A stretch of 64,000 bases of DNA from Struthio camelus (Eukaryota; Chordata; Aves; Struthioniformes; Struthionidae): NCBI RefSeq assembly GCF_040807025.1, contig NC_090964.1, positions 3,410,001 to 3,474,000 on the forward strand, read 5' to 3'. The position numbers and the translations under genes were made by a program. Every line of letters begins with the position of its first letter. Position 1 is the stretch's first letter. The notes beneath the pieces were generated by a model. That model made no database searches, was not told the origin of the DNA, and worked only from the letters and a program-made list of their open reading frames with translations. This document shows, piece after piece, positions 45,380 through 57,953 of the stretch.

Positions 45380-46035
45380 AGCTTGTTGTGGCGCAACAGG
45401 CTCATAAATTCCACGAGATTTTTTGAAACTGTCAAACCTATGTCTGTCCCAGGGATGTAAGACAGAATTTTATTGCTGAATGCTTGATGGTTGTTCCCTT
45501 CTCCTCGGCTGCTGTGATTTATCTCTGCACTTTGCGCTGATTGGATTAGAAGTTTAAATGCTAAGGGTGCATAACAATATATTTTTCTTATTAATATTAA
45601 AAAATCATTATTGGATTTTTTATAGTTCTGTTTTGAATTGAATCCCCTTGCTTGATTTATTCTCTCTCCCAGAGTAGAATTTAATGCTAATAGGAACAAT
45701 CATTGCTTTGTTTTGAATCTTTGACTGTTTGGAAAACTTTCCCTGCAAAGGGAAATTACAGCATTATTAAGGGTCCATTAAAAGAAGGGTTGCCCATTCC
45801 TGGCTATTACCTGCAAGCCAGAGAGAAAACAAGAAAGCAAAGACAAAGAGTCTGTTTGGCAGTGCTCTCTGCTTACACCCATCCCTAGGTGTAACGTAAT
45901 TATTATGCCAATTATTATAATCAGCTCTATTATGTTGCAGGTATTAACTGCAGGTCCCATTGGTTAGATTTCTTGTGGGACGCCTGGCTGCAAACATGTG
46001 TAAATCACAGCCGAGTCTGACTCTTCTGCATTAAC
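45380..46035. promoter_or_regulatory. AT-rich islet, candidate conserved enhancer
   Basis: About 650 bases of markedly AT-rich sequence sit between GC-rich flanks. It contains several homeodomain-type cores, including AATTATTAT twice at 45898-45906 and 45910-45918, and TTAATATTAAAAAATCATTATTGG near 45593. No repeat signature is visible. In a GC-rich avian intron such islets are often conserved noncoding elements. Confidence 0.4.
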
Positions 46036-49000
46036 CTGGGCCTGGGCAAAACGTGTGGGTTTGGCTGACTGCGATGAAGGGAGGTCCTGTGCGGGGAGCT
46101 GGGCTTGTTGCATGGGGAGCACTGTGGCCAGGCCTAGTGTGCGGATGCCCAGCCCACACCGCTGGCTCCCGCGGATCCCGTAGGACTGCCTTGGTGCTCT
46201 GCCCGACAGGTGCCTTTGGATGGATCCTGGCCATGCAGTGCTCTGCTTGCCAGCGCTGGCTACTGAGGGCTTGGACTGCTTACTTCCACAGCTTCTTTTC
46301 CAAGCTCAATCTCTTCCCGTTGGATTTGATACTTTTAAAAGAAATTTGAGAAACAGAATGGCAGCTCTGGTCTGATGCCTTTAAGCTGCGGTCGCCCCTT
46401 CGCCCCAGCAAGAGCAGAGCCTGTGGGCAACATATCCCTGGGGCGGTGGGTGCCAAGCAGCAGGGTGTTGACTTTTAATCTGAACAATCCCTTTAGCCCT
46501 GGGAGGTTCCTGCAACGATGCCATGGCTGAGCAGTACCTCTGCCCACACGACGAGTGGAGCCAGCCAGCCAGGCGTGCGTGTGGAGCTGGCGTACGGCTC
46601 CAGGCACGGGCGAGAGCCCACGCTTGTCTGGTTTGTCCAGCTGGTGCTGGCAGCCCTCAACCACCCCAGCTTTGTACCTGTCCTTGGCCCCCGCCACGTC
46701 CCCCCAGCGGTGGCAGGGCCCACCATGCCCACGGCTGGCAGCAGGGCTGAGCTCGCTGTCACCGTCTGCACGATCCTTCCGGGGCCTGTGCAGAGAAAGG
46801 CTGTCGGTGGGAAGGTTCCCCATACGGCTGAAACATGGCCGTGGCACTTCTTGAACTTGTTCCCTTAACCCTGTCAGCCCCGGCAGAGCCGAGGGACCGG
46901 GTTCGCCCAAACCCGGAGGAAAGGGTGATCCCTGCAGGGAGGTGGGAGGGAGAAACGGGGCACTGCTCCTCTCCCAGCGCTGGTGAGCAGCAGCTTGTGC
47001 TCCTTGTCTCCCATCTCCCCTGAGCGCTGCAGCCTCCTGGCCCTTTCCTGCCCACGATCTCATTCCTGCGCTGCCACACACGCAGCGCTGCCCCAGATAG
47101 CTGGCTGGGGCTGGGCTGCCAGCTCCGCTGCAGCCACGCTGCCTGCCTCGCTTTTGGGCAGCTGCCCGGCCGCCTGCAGCCAGCGGGGCTCTCGCAGGCG
47201 ATGGGCAGGGCGGCGAGCGAGGTGTGGGCTGGGAAGGCACCCACGGGCGGCCCGGCACAGGCCCATGGGTAGGTGGACATGGGGCCACGCGCTGGCAAGC
47301 TCCTGGCGTTACGGGCTGTGCACGGGGCAGGGGCACGGCGGGGACGGGGCTGTGCATTCCCTGGCACCGCTGGGTAGCTGGAGACGTGCCCAGGCTCTGC
47401 GTACAGTGCTGGGACAGGCGCAGCAGCAGTGGGGAGCTGAGATACGCTTGGCACGCACCCGGGCTTGTTGGCGGAGAAAGCACAGCCTGCCCGGGCACAG
47501 CTAGGGCAGGCCTGGTCAGTTATTGCCCCGAAAAGCAGCAAGGCAGAGCAGGGAGGCTGCTCGACGGCTGCAGGGCTTACGTGGGAGCGGTAGGAACGTC
47601 AGCCAGAGACACCCGGCCCAGCTGGCTCTGTGGCCCCAAACTGGGAACCCGCTCGCCCAGATCCCACGGTGGCCCGGCACTCCTCTACCAGCGCGCGCGT
47701 CACTGCAGGTCTGCGCCATGCCAGGCTGTAAACCTGCGTGCCGAGAACCTGCTTCCAGACTCCCAACTGGCAAATGCGTTTTGCGAACCTGCAGCCAGTA
47801 CTGTGCACCGTGCGTCTCCAACCTCCCCGAACCCACATACCCAGAACCCAGCCCGTGCTTGTCACACACCCCGTACCTGGATTTTATAGCCCTAGTACCT
47901 CTACCCAGCCCACCCCACACCTGGAGCTCACCAGGCTAGAGCCCCTCAGTATATCCTCACTACAGGATGCCTCACTCCTCTCAGCCCCTTGCCTGAGCCC
48001 TGCTTGCCCAGGGCACCTCACCCCAGTGCTCAGCCAGAGGGGACTGCCAGGGCACCCAAGGACCTGCGAGGCTGCAGTGCTGCGGTGGGGCCCTGGGAGC
48101 TGCCGGCGGCAGTGGCTTCACGGAGGCAGCCCCCCTCTTTGCTCTCTGCTCAGACACTGCCTCCCAGGGGTCCTGTGCATATTTTTGTCTCGCAGTGTCT
48201 CCAGTGCTGGTGCTTGGGGACTCTAGTTAAGCAGCTGAGCGCTCTGTGGCTCTCCTGTCATGCAGCCCCTCTTCTGGCCCATTCGTGCCTTCCCAGCTCT
48301 CCTGCTCACTGGGGCTGCTGGAGCTGGGAGAGGGGGCAGCCAGAAGGACCCGTGGCAGCAGGCAGGAGAGGGCTTTCACACACTGCACCGTGGGTTTCCC
48401 CAGAGCTACAGGACTCATTGCTCTCTCCTTGGTGCTATGTTGGGGTTGCTGGGCCCTGATCTTAGCCAACTGCTGATTAGGAGCTGCCCTAGGGTCTGCC
48501 TCTGCTCCCAGCAGTCTGTCTGCTGGGCTGTGCACTGAGCTGAGCACAGTGGGGAGGAGAGTCCAGCCTGGACGGCCAGGCGAGCAGTTAATTTGTACCT
48601 TGTCTTCTGTGGGAACTGTACTTTGGAATCATGGCTTGGGCACCACCACCTGCCCTTTGATGGTATTCCCAGTTAGACCAGCTCCTCAGTACACCCTGGA
48701 TGCTGGGAAGCTCCATCTTCCCTGGCCACTGTTGGTGGAGACGAACCCTTTTGACAAGCTCCAATGTGCTCAGCTCTGTCTTCCCCTTCCCTTTGTGCTA
48801 TGTGGGCCAGCTGGGTTACATGATGTCACTGCAAAATACATTGCTAGTTTATCAGCCTAGGGCGTGAGCTCCTGTCCCCCTTTGCCTGCCCAGCACCCTG
48901 TGACATGCTAGCAGGAGCAGGGAATTGGGATGTGCTGTCTGGGAATCTCCCAGACTCCTGGGAAGGGCATAACAGGGAGCATCCGCCAGGAAAGAGCTCA

Positions 49001-50780
49001 CAATCATGGTCCTTTCAGCAGCAAGGGGATGCTGGAGGCTTGTGCAGGGAAGACTGGAGACTGGACCCTAAGCCAGCTAGCTAATGGAGTCAGAACTGCT
49101 GGGGCGGATTGGGGAGGGGTTTTCTAGAGGACTCCCCCATGCACAGTCGGCTGCATGTTCTCCCATGCTCTTTGTACGTGGCTCAGATCTCACAGGGGGT
49201 TTGATTTAGGTGCAAACGACTTCTTTTTAAATGTTCAAAGTCCTCTGGCTGCAGTTGTGTCTCTTCACGGCTTATGCTGCAGTGAACACCCGTCTCTACT
49301 CTGCGCATCAGCACAGCAAAGGGCTGGCCCACTCTGCCTTTGGCTCCTGAGCCCGTTTCCTCTCAGCTCTGGGTTGTGCACCAAGGGGTCTCAGAGTGCA
49401 TTGCTGTCCTTTGGGGATGGCTCTTTGCTGGGGCAGGGATGGGGGTCCCCAACACACCTCTGCCTCTTGGCCTGTGTTTGTGCGATCCATTTTTGGAGAG
49501 CACATGGCTGCACTTGGCTGCGTGTGTGCGACTGGAGGCTGGCAACTGCCAGCGTTCCCACTCACCCTGCTTTCCCACGGCACGCTGCCATGCCTGCAAA
49601 ATAGTTTTTCCACCACTGACAATGCTGTGGCAAATGCACACAGCAAAACAGAAGCCCTCAGTATAATGAGAAAATGCCAGACGGGTGCGTCAGATCCAGG
49701 GCTGATCTAAGTTAACCCAGACACACAGTGTGGTCTGGCTACCCCCAGGAAGGAAATGAGGAGGTGCAGTCTCCAGACCCCTCTGGAGCTGTGGGATGGG
49801 CCCCTCCTCGTCACAGCCTGGCGGCACCCCCAGTGTGCAGCACAGAGTGGATGCTCGCTCAGAGGTGGTCCAGCTCCCCTCCTGCGCCCAGCTGCCAACT
49901 GCTGCTGGACCTGCCACAGGGACAACTCTGCAGCAGGCCCAGCCCGGCTGCATCCTGGCACATGTCTGTGCACACATGTGACCCTGTGCTAACGGGTGGT
50001 AGAGGCACTGTGGACGCACACCGTGCATGGCCCTGGGACATCTGCCAGAGATGAGGCACAGGCTTGAGGGACCCCTGCGTGACATCCCCAGCTAAGGGGG
50101 ATCCCTAAGGCAGTGTGTCCTTAGGAGTCCTCCCATGAGCAATGGACCATGTGGCCGAGGTTTCCCAGCACCCAGTTCACGGCCAGGCAGCTCTGGAATG
50201 CCGGCAATAGGATCTGCTCGCCCTCCACGTGCATTTCTTGGCTGACCCGCTCTTGTTTTTGCTGTATCCTGGAGCCTGAGCGCGCCAGCCAAGGAGCGGC
50301 TGTATGGGGAGGCTGCCTGCCAGGCCCCGGAGCCAGCTGCTAGACTGCAGGATTTATGGCAACAACAGCCCTGCGCAGAGTTAGTGATGGTGGCTGCAGG
50401 TTAGGTTTTGAGCACGAGGCCTTGCATGGAGGGAGGTGAGGGATAACCTCTGCCTGCCCCGAGGATGTGCAGTGGGATCCTGGCAGGGACCTTTGGGTCC
50501 ACCAGTGGCTAGAGGCAGCCCTGGCCAGCTCTGTCCTCTCCAGAGCATGGCAGCAGCTCTGCTGAGCCCCATGTCCCATCATGCTGCCTGTCCCTTGGAG
50601 GCAGGGACATGTTTTTATGCCCCTCTCCAACTGGTTTGTGTGGGGCTTAGAGGGGTGCCCCTGCTGCTGTGTGCACTGGGCCAGGCTTATTTAGAACTTC
50701 CCAGAAGAGTGGAAAAAATTAAATTTGGTCGTCCTGAGGAAGAGGTTCTGGGAAGCAGGGCAGGGAAGTGCTGGGCTGGG
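46036..50780. other. Intron 1, GC-rich, no recognised feature
   Basis: The region contains long open frames on both strands (for example minus 46335-47498) with Pro/Ala/Ser-rich, low-complexity translations and no domain. They reflect base composition. No other feature is supported. Confidence 0.5.
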
Positions 50781-50784
50781 GAGC

Positions 50785-51065
50785 GCAGGGTGCAAGGCTG
50801 TGAGATGTGGGGTACAGGCCTGGGGGACATGGAGCATGGGGCTAAGGGATGTGGGGAGGAGGGCTAGGGAACCTGGACCACAGCGCTATGAGATGTGGGT
50901 ACAAGGTTGGGGGATTGGAAAGTGGATCTGGGAGGTGTGAGGGAGAGTACCGTGTGATGTGGGGTGCAAGGCTGGGAAGACTGGGTGCGGGGCTGGGAGA
51001 TTTGGGGTACGGGACTGTGTGATGTGGAATGCAGGGCTGGGAGGTGTGAGGTGAAGGGGGATATG
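50785..51065 (+). repeat. Degenerate G-rich minisatellite
   Basis: Related phrases recur irregularly: GATGTGG occurs five times, each preceded by TGA/GGA-like bases, with interspersed GGTACAGG, GGTGCAAGGCTGGGA and CGGGGCTGGGAGA. Unit spacing is roughly 20-40 bases. The plus strand is strongly G-biased. Confidence 0.7.
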
Positions 51066-54000
51066 GGGCAGGACTTCCCAGCAGCAGGACCAGCCTGGCT
51101 CCCCAGTTTCGCCAGCAGCCCCCCCCCCGCCAGCTGCCACCCTTGGTGCAGGCCAACTTCTGGCCCTGGGTGCCTCCTACATGTCAGGGCTGCAGACACA
51201 TGGAAGGTGAGTGCCAGGCAGGCACAGTGCCACCCTGGGATGGGTTCACCGAGTGCTAGGAAGGGTTTAAATCATCTCATGGGCTGGCATGTGAGCAAGG
51301 CTCTGCTGCTGCTCCTCTGCAGGCAGTGCCATCGGCAGAGGGGGGGAGCCGGTACCCAGGTCTGGAAGTCCAGGCCAGGAGCCTGCCAGGGGTTGCCTCT
51401 GGGCAGCAGAGGTGGGTAGGTCTACGCTTGGCAGGAAGATGAAGTCTGCATTGTGTAGGTGGCTGCAAACGTTAGTGCTTGCCTGTGGCATCCCCAGCCA
51501 ACACTCACAGGTGGCTCCTCAGTGGGAGGCCCTGGGGGAGCAGGACGCCTGATTCTCTTCCTGGCTCTGCCGCTTCCTCACTAGGGCACACCGCGACAAC
51601 ATGGCCTCAGGAAGATAGGGCCAGCGATGCCTTCCGTCCCCAGGTCCCGTCTCCCTGCCCCCAGCCCTTTTTGCAGCACGAATCCAGATCCTGTCTGCAG
51701 AGAGCGAGCAGAACCAGGGGGCTCCTATAATTATCATTATGCTCTGAATAATTCATAGCAACATTACTCTGACAAAGCCTCTCCCTGCCTAAGCTCCCCG
51801 CCATGCCGCCTGGCAAGCGTCAGTGGGGTCTGAGGTGGTGTGAAGTGGTGAAGTGCGGGCCAGACTGGCTGTCCCTGTGGCTGGGACGGTGGGATGGGAA
51901 TGGGTACTGCAGCACAGAGGGATGTCATCTGCCACTGGTGCTCTCCGTGACTGGGGTAGCCAGGCTGCAGGTCGGAGCTGGTGGCCAGTGCAGGCAAGGC
52001 ATGGAAGAGCGGGTGGAGGAGCATCTCCATCCCAAAAAGGCCTCCAGGAGCCAGGCAGGGTGGCTGTCCCCTCCACTGCTCCACAGACTGCTCTCCCACA
52101 CCGTGCGCCTCAATTTCCTCCTTGTCATGATGCCAGTGATACTGGCCTGGGGTGTGATTCCTAGGGTGAGCAGAACCTGTGTCTGCTCAGCCCTCTGACA
52201 GCAAGTATTTTGCTGCCTGGCTCAGGGCAGCCAGGCTTGGCTTTGTGGTCTCTGCACAAGTGCTCAGCACCACTGAGTCCTCAGGCCGTTCCTACAGGGC
52301 TAGATTTGCCTCAGGAGGGTCTCGGAGGGGGGCGTCCTCTGCGAGGGGGGTTTTAGCTGGCAATGGGGCCAACTGGGTGGGAAGAAAGCTCCTGGCACAG
52401 ACCACCTCCGAGGCTGAGAGCTGCGAGGGGTTAAAAGAAATAAAGCCAGTGTGAAACTTTTGGCTCTGAAGCTGCAGGCAGAAAGTGCATTTGTAGCCGC
52501 AAGTGGCCGCCTTGAAGACAATCCAGATCTGTCTGGGAGCCGTCTGCTGCTAAAACCCTTTGATCCACTTACTTCTCTCCAGGGAGCTCCCTGCAGCTCT
52601 GGTCCTAATGCCCCCATGGCGACTGGGGCTTAGCTGCCAGACGGATGCAGAAAGACCCCCCTCGCTCTGCCAGGGAGGAAAACAGCATCAGAAAGAGAGT
52701 GAGAGAGAGAGGGGCTTTGGGACACAGAAATGATGCCACCAGGCTTAACCTGTGCAGTGCTGGATGGGGGGAACTGTCTGGGAACGGGAGGCAAAACTGG
52801 GAATCTGGACAGCACAGAATATTTCCAGGCTGTGGAGCGACGTGAGCAGATCCAGGGAAGCTGAGGATGCAGACAGCCTTTTTGGGTGGTTGCCGCGAGG
52901 CTGGGTCACAGGGAGATGGTCACAGGGAGGGTTCATGTCCCTGATGGATCCCCAGGCCCTCAGATCCTGGGAGCTCCTTGTTCTGTGCCTGACTGCCCCA
53001 CCGCAGGGACATGTGCAGGGCTTGGCGTGAGGACGTGCCACTCGCCAGCCAGACCCGCCGGTGCTTTTGGCATCACGTGGGCCCAGAGTGGCTCTGCTTG
53101 GGTGAGCGTGTCCTTTTGCCTCCCTGCCAAGCCCCAGGAGCACGACACAAGCCTCCTTGGCCTGCAGCCCTCCTGGGGCTGGGAAGGCAGCAGTGGCATG
53201 TGCTAGCGTGGGGATGCTCTTGGGGGTGCAATTGATACTTGTCTTTAGCCTGCTCTGACCCCACAGCCATGGTTTGTGAAGCAGGAGGACTGGTTTGGTG
53301 CTCAGCTGCAGCGCAGGGTTTGGGGTTTAGCTGGTGTGTATTCATCCCCATTTCCAGAGTGCATGTCACCATGGTCCCTGTGCCAGCCTTGCTGTGCCAA
53401 GCCAGTGGGCATGGGGGTAGCAGTGCTGGGATCAGGGAAGATCTGGGGTGTTGAGAGCTGGGTTCAGAGGCAATTGGGCACTGTTTCATGGTGGGAAATG
53501 TTTTCACAGAACAAAAGCAGAACTGGGTCAGCTGGCCTAGATAGTGAATTCAAACCGAGCTCTGCCAAATGGGCCAGCTAAAAAACAAAAGTAGGAAAAC
53601 CAGCAATGCTGGACAGACAGGACCCAGGCCCTGCAGGGTTTAATGAAATTTTGGGAATTTTAGTTCACAGAGATTACTTTGATTTTACCATAGGACATTT
53701 TTAAAGACTTTGAAGCTGAAAGCGGCTGCTCCACTGGACCTCAAAGAGACATCTTTCAGTGGGTTTCGGTAGCGCAGGTGACTTGAAAGACGCACTCAGC
53801 TTTCATCCTCGGGCAGGTTTGTTGTCTGCACCTCCACAGAGAGGAGAGAGATGCTGTAAGGGCTGGGACAGCAGTAGCTTAGGGAGTGAAGGAGTGATGG
53901 GGCCTGGCATGGTGCTTAGCCACGTAGGGCAGATCTGGAGGAGATGTTAGTGTGGGTTATACCCTGCAGCCAAGTGGAACACACATGGACTAGCTGAGGA

Positions 54001-55440
54001 CTGACCCATTAGCCATGGGTGTGCGGTGTGCAGGTCTAAACATGGAGCGGGATGAGGTTGTGGGCAGGAGAAGGGGCATCACATTATATTCTCTCCTGGA
54101 TGTGGTCTCGGGTGATGAGTTTGGGAATGGGTGCTCTGGAAGATAAGGGATGCCTTCTGCGGCTGCGGCACCCGTCATTTCGGAGACACTGATCTGCCCT
54201 GCCAACACAACGGCAGTGCCTCTGCAGCTGCCAGCAGCCCTGGCGCAGTGTAAAGACCGGCTGGGCTCTTTAGAGAAGGGAAAAAACAGTCAAGGAGGTG
54301 GCAGAGATGTTGGAAAGGCCAAGCGATGGTCATGGCCCGGTCTGGAGGGCATGAGGGGAAAGCAGAGGAGCTGAGGGGGTGGGACGGAGGTGTGAAAGGA
54401 GGTGACTCCGCGGCGCTAACAAAGGCTCCATTGAGTGACAGCGCTTGGCTGCTCCGCTTTGTGCGGAGCAGGAGGCTGGCCAGGAAAAACAGGGCCTGGA
54501 GCAGGGAGCACATCGTGTCCCTGGCTGGAGCTGCCGGAGCCCTCGGTACATTCTGTTGCGGAGGAAGCTGGCGCGAGCGAGGAGGCTCGGCTGTCAGGCC
54601 AGCTCTGCACATCTGACCCCGGCTGCGAGAGGCTCAGGGGCCCCCAGGCGTTGCGCCCTCCGACTGCGCAGCTCGCCATGGCTAATTGTCTGCATAATGA
54701 GCCCCATTGAGGCCAGCCGGACCCCCTCGCCCGCCGCTCGGGGGGCTGGAAGCTTGTCAGTTCTAGGTCAGCACTGGGGGAGAGGAGGAGACGGTGAGGG
54801 GGGTCAGATTGCAGACAGTGAGCGGGCGCCTTGCCCAGGAATTCCAGGATGGTTTGCAGGCTGCTCTGCCCAGGCAGCAGCGTCTAATTCAATTAAAACT
54901 CAGTGTCACGAAGCTGGGAGGCCAGCAGCGCGTGGGATCTGAGTGGGGGCCCTGAGGGGAAGGAGGCCGTCTGAAGGGCTGCCAGGTCCCCTGGGAAACA
55001 GCCCATACATCCTAGGGTCCCCACCTGCAGTATCTGCCCAGAAACCTGGCCTGTTGCATGCAGGGCTGTGCCAGGCATGGCAGGACACTGCTGGCAGGTG
55101 CCCATGGCCTGGTGAAGGTGCTGGGACCAGCCTAGGGAGCTGCCAGGGGGTGCCAAACCTCTGTGTTAGGAGCCATTAAGGCACAAATCTGGACACTTGA
55201 ACCCCTCGGAAAGGAATCAGCATCAGCAGAGTTGTGCATGAAGGTCCTGGGCTGCACTAGCAGAGCTTGGGTAGATGCCAGGGGATAGCAAAGCCTTGCT
55301 GGAGCTGTCTGGGCTCTTGCGCCAGCTCTGGTGCTGGACAAGACCCAAGTAGGCACGATCACCCACGTGGTAGCTGCCTTCCTGCAATGATGTGTGGCTT
55401 CTCATTGCTCACATCCATTCCTGCCCACCCGCTGCCCAAT
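51066..55440. other. Intron 1 with AT-rich islets
   Basis: AT-rich islets at 51720-51790 (ATAATTATCATTATG and AATAATTCATAG) and 54675-54710 (GGCTAATTGTCTGCATAATGAG) are candidate conserved elements. AT-richer sequence also occurs at 53580-53720. No exon is recognised. Confidence 0.45.
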
Positions 55441-55444
55441 GCAC

Positions 55445-55945
55445 TAATGCTGACAGCTGACATGCCTTCCCCTTCCCCCAGCATCTCCCCCCCATCCCGT
55501 ATGTGCTTCCTCACCCCATATACTCCCTCATGCCCCAGCATCCCCCATTCCACCCTCCTGGCACCCTCTATCCCCTGTATGCTCCCCTGCTTTGCCATCC
55601 TCCCACTCCTCATCTATGTCTCTCCACACTGGCCCTGCCACAATCCCCATCCCCTCACACCTCTGTATGTTGCTCAGCCACATTCCTTCCTCCTCCTCAC
55701 CTGCCATGCCCTCTCCAGCCCATCTGCCTTCCTCTATAATGCCCTCAAGCCCCTGCCCCCTGCTGGTTGCCACCCCCATGCCACTCACACCTGCCCCAGC
55801 CATCCACACACCCCTCAGTCCTCTGCTGTCCCACAAATACCCTCCCCGACCATATTCTAGTGCTTACCTTTCTCCCACGTCTCCTGTCCCACCTTGCCCA
55901 CGTCATATCTTGGCATTGCCCCCCCCCCACCTCTCCCTGTGAGGA
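55445..55945 (+). repeat. C-rich, G-poor degenerate low-complexity tract
   Basis: For 500 bases the plus strand is dominated by C with T and A and has very little G. Phrases such as CCCCAGCATC, TATCCCCTGTATGC and CACACCTCTGTATG recur loosely. It looks like a decayed minisatellite of the same style as the tract at 50.8 kb in reverse orientation. An 11-C run lies near 55920. Confidence 0.6.
55751..55766 (-). promoter_or_regulatory. CTCF-like motif, minus orientation
   Basis: CCCTGCCCCCTGCTGG is the reverse form of the CTCF core with 15 of 16 positions agreeing. It sits inside a C-rich tract, so chance occurrence is more likely than usual. Confidence 0.35.
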
Positions 55946-57861
55946 CACAGAGTGCTCAATAGCCCCCCTCCTATTGAGTGTCCCTGGCCTGAAACCACCA
56001 TGTAGGAAGCTAAAGTCAACATTAACGACCACAAGGATTGTGGAAGGCATTCAAAACCATCTGGTTCAGGCATAGGTCAGTCTTTCCCCACAGTCCGGGC
56101 CATATTTGTTCCTCATAGCACAAGCCTGGGCTTCGTTTCTTCCTTCCCATTAGCAGGATATTTTGTGACCCTTCTGGACACCTCTGTTGGTGGCTTTGTT
56201 TCCAAATGTCTGATTCCTCCAACTGAAACAGCTGAAAGTCAAGCTGCAGCTGGTAGCGCGGGCCTGAGGATGGGCCTGGGGCCATGCAATGCCTGCAGCA
56301 GTGAGCAGAGGACCCCAGCAGCCTGGTGTGCTGATGCTGGTTCACAGGTGGGCTGTGCAAGATAGACACAGAGCAGGTTTTCAGAGTATTTCTCTCCTTC
56401 TGCTCCTGAGAGACCTGATCAGCAGTGATAAATGGCTCTGAGGATGCTGCCTTGCCCAGTCTGGAGTATCTCTACCTGCTGCCTAGTCCATGTTGGAGGG
56501 AGGAGAGCTGCCCCATTGCAGTGCCCATTGCTCAGCGTCAGAGTTCCCCGGTGGCCCCTACTGTGCAGGGCTCCAGAAGTGCTCTGGCAGGGCTGGCTCC
56601 TCCCTCAAGAAGCATCGGGGACCAGCTGCTCTGGCAGGCTCTGGATGATGTAATTTTTGCCATTACAGGTAAAGCTGCTCAGCCTCAGGTGACCAAGCTC
56701 CTCTGAGACCGGCAGACGGGGGGATTATTGTGTTCCTGTTGCTTTGCAACATGCTAACGGTAAACCTGCTGCATCCCCAGGTGTGTTGGTCTCCTCTTGG
56801 AAGGTCTGCTCAGGCTTCGTGCTTTGGTTGCTAATTCACCCTGGAAGGGGTATTTGGGGAACTGTTCTGGGGACCAAGAGGCTCAGTGCCGTCACGTGTA
56901 CACTGCTCAGCACTTCTTACCCCACTGCTCACTTCTCTCGTGGTCCTTCGGCAGGATGGGAGTTGCCTACAACATTTCCCCCTAGCAGTGACCCTCCAGC
57001 AGCTCCCTTTGTTGATCTGCCAATTCATTGCCCCTCGTTGTCCTGGTTTTGTACCTAGTTTGGAGGTATTCCACACACACGGCTCCTGCGCCTTGCTTCA
57101 ACCAGTGTGCAGGCAAGCGCAGCCCGGAGGCTGCTGGGCTGGGCTGTGGCTGTGGCTTTCCTGCCGTGGGGTAGGCCTCGGTGGGGATACCCTGCCGGGG
57201 GATTGGCTCATCCCTGGCGGGGACAGGCAGCTGAGATTTACAACTAGGAAAGTTTAGGGCATCTAGGGAAATCTTGGAGTGTCCCTGGTGCTTCTGAAGC
57301 CTTAGAGGGAAAACCAGAGACTCCGATTAATCTAAAGACAACGTGGGAGTGCTACTGGGGGAGTAAAGCTCACCTTCTCCAGGGTGCAATAGCTGGCAGA
57401 CCCCAGGCAGAGTGCTAAGAGATGGGCTGATGCTGCAGAGCTTCAGGCAGGGGAATGTATCCCTGGGTATCATTGTGCTGAGTGCAGTGGAGAGGCAAAG
57501 GCAGAGCAAAAAGGTGGCAGCGAAAAGGCAGCAAAGCAGGCACTTGCACGGGAGCCTGGGCAAGGCTTGTGGTGCAGTGGCTCTTCTCTTCCTGCCACCG
57601 GTCTGCCCAGTAGAGCAGCCCCATGCTCAACGGCAAGTCCCTGAGTGGAAAGCCCTCACCTTGCCACCTTGCCAGCCCTTTCGAGAGTGGACGTAGGGTG
57701 GCAGTGGAGTGGTGAGGTAGTGGCCAGCGCTGTCCACCTCCTAGGTGCATGTCCCTGCCTGGAATTCATGGACCCTGTTGCAGGAGGAAACACAGACAAA
57801 GCAGGGCTATTGCACTGAGCTCCACCTTCGCTTACCTGCGGGATCTCGCTTAGGGCTCACC

Positions 57862-57875
57862 GTTTCCTTGGCAAC
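57862..57875. promoter_or_regulatory. RFX X-box motif GTTTCCTTGGCAAC
   Basis: An imperfect inverted repeat with two-base spacer matching the X-box form GTNNCC-N2-RGYAAC, bound by RFX factors in neuronal and ciliary genes. Confidence 0.5.
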
Positions 57876-57939
57876 GGCAGATGGCATCCCTAACTCCTAA
57901 AGCAAGAGTTTCCCTGCCTTGCTTGCGATGTCATCAGCT

Positions 57940-57953
57940 GTTTCCTGGGTAAC
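57940..57953. promoter_or_regulatory. RFX X-box motif GTTTCCTGGGTAAC
   Basis: A second X-box-like inverted repeat in the same orientation, starting 78 bp after the first one. Finding two within 100 bp strengthens the case for a real element. Confidence 0.5.

Noticed and set aside
46335..47498. 387-codon minus frame in intron 1
   Set aside because: Low-complexity Pro/Ala/Ser composition and no family resemblance; overlapping frames on the other strand look equally plausible.
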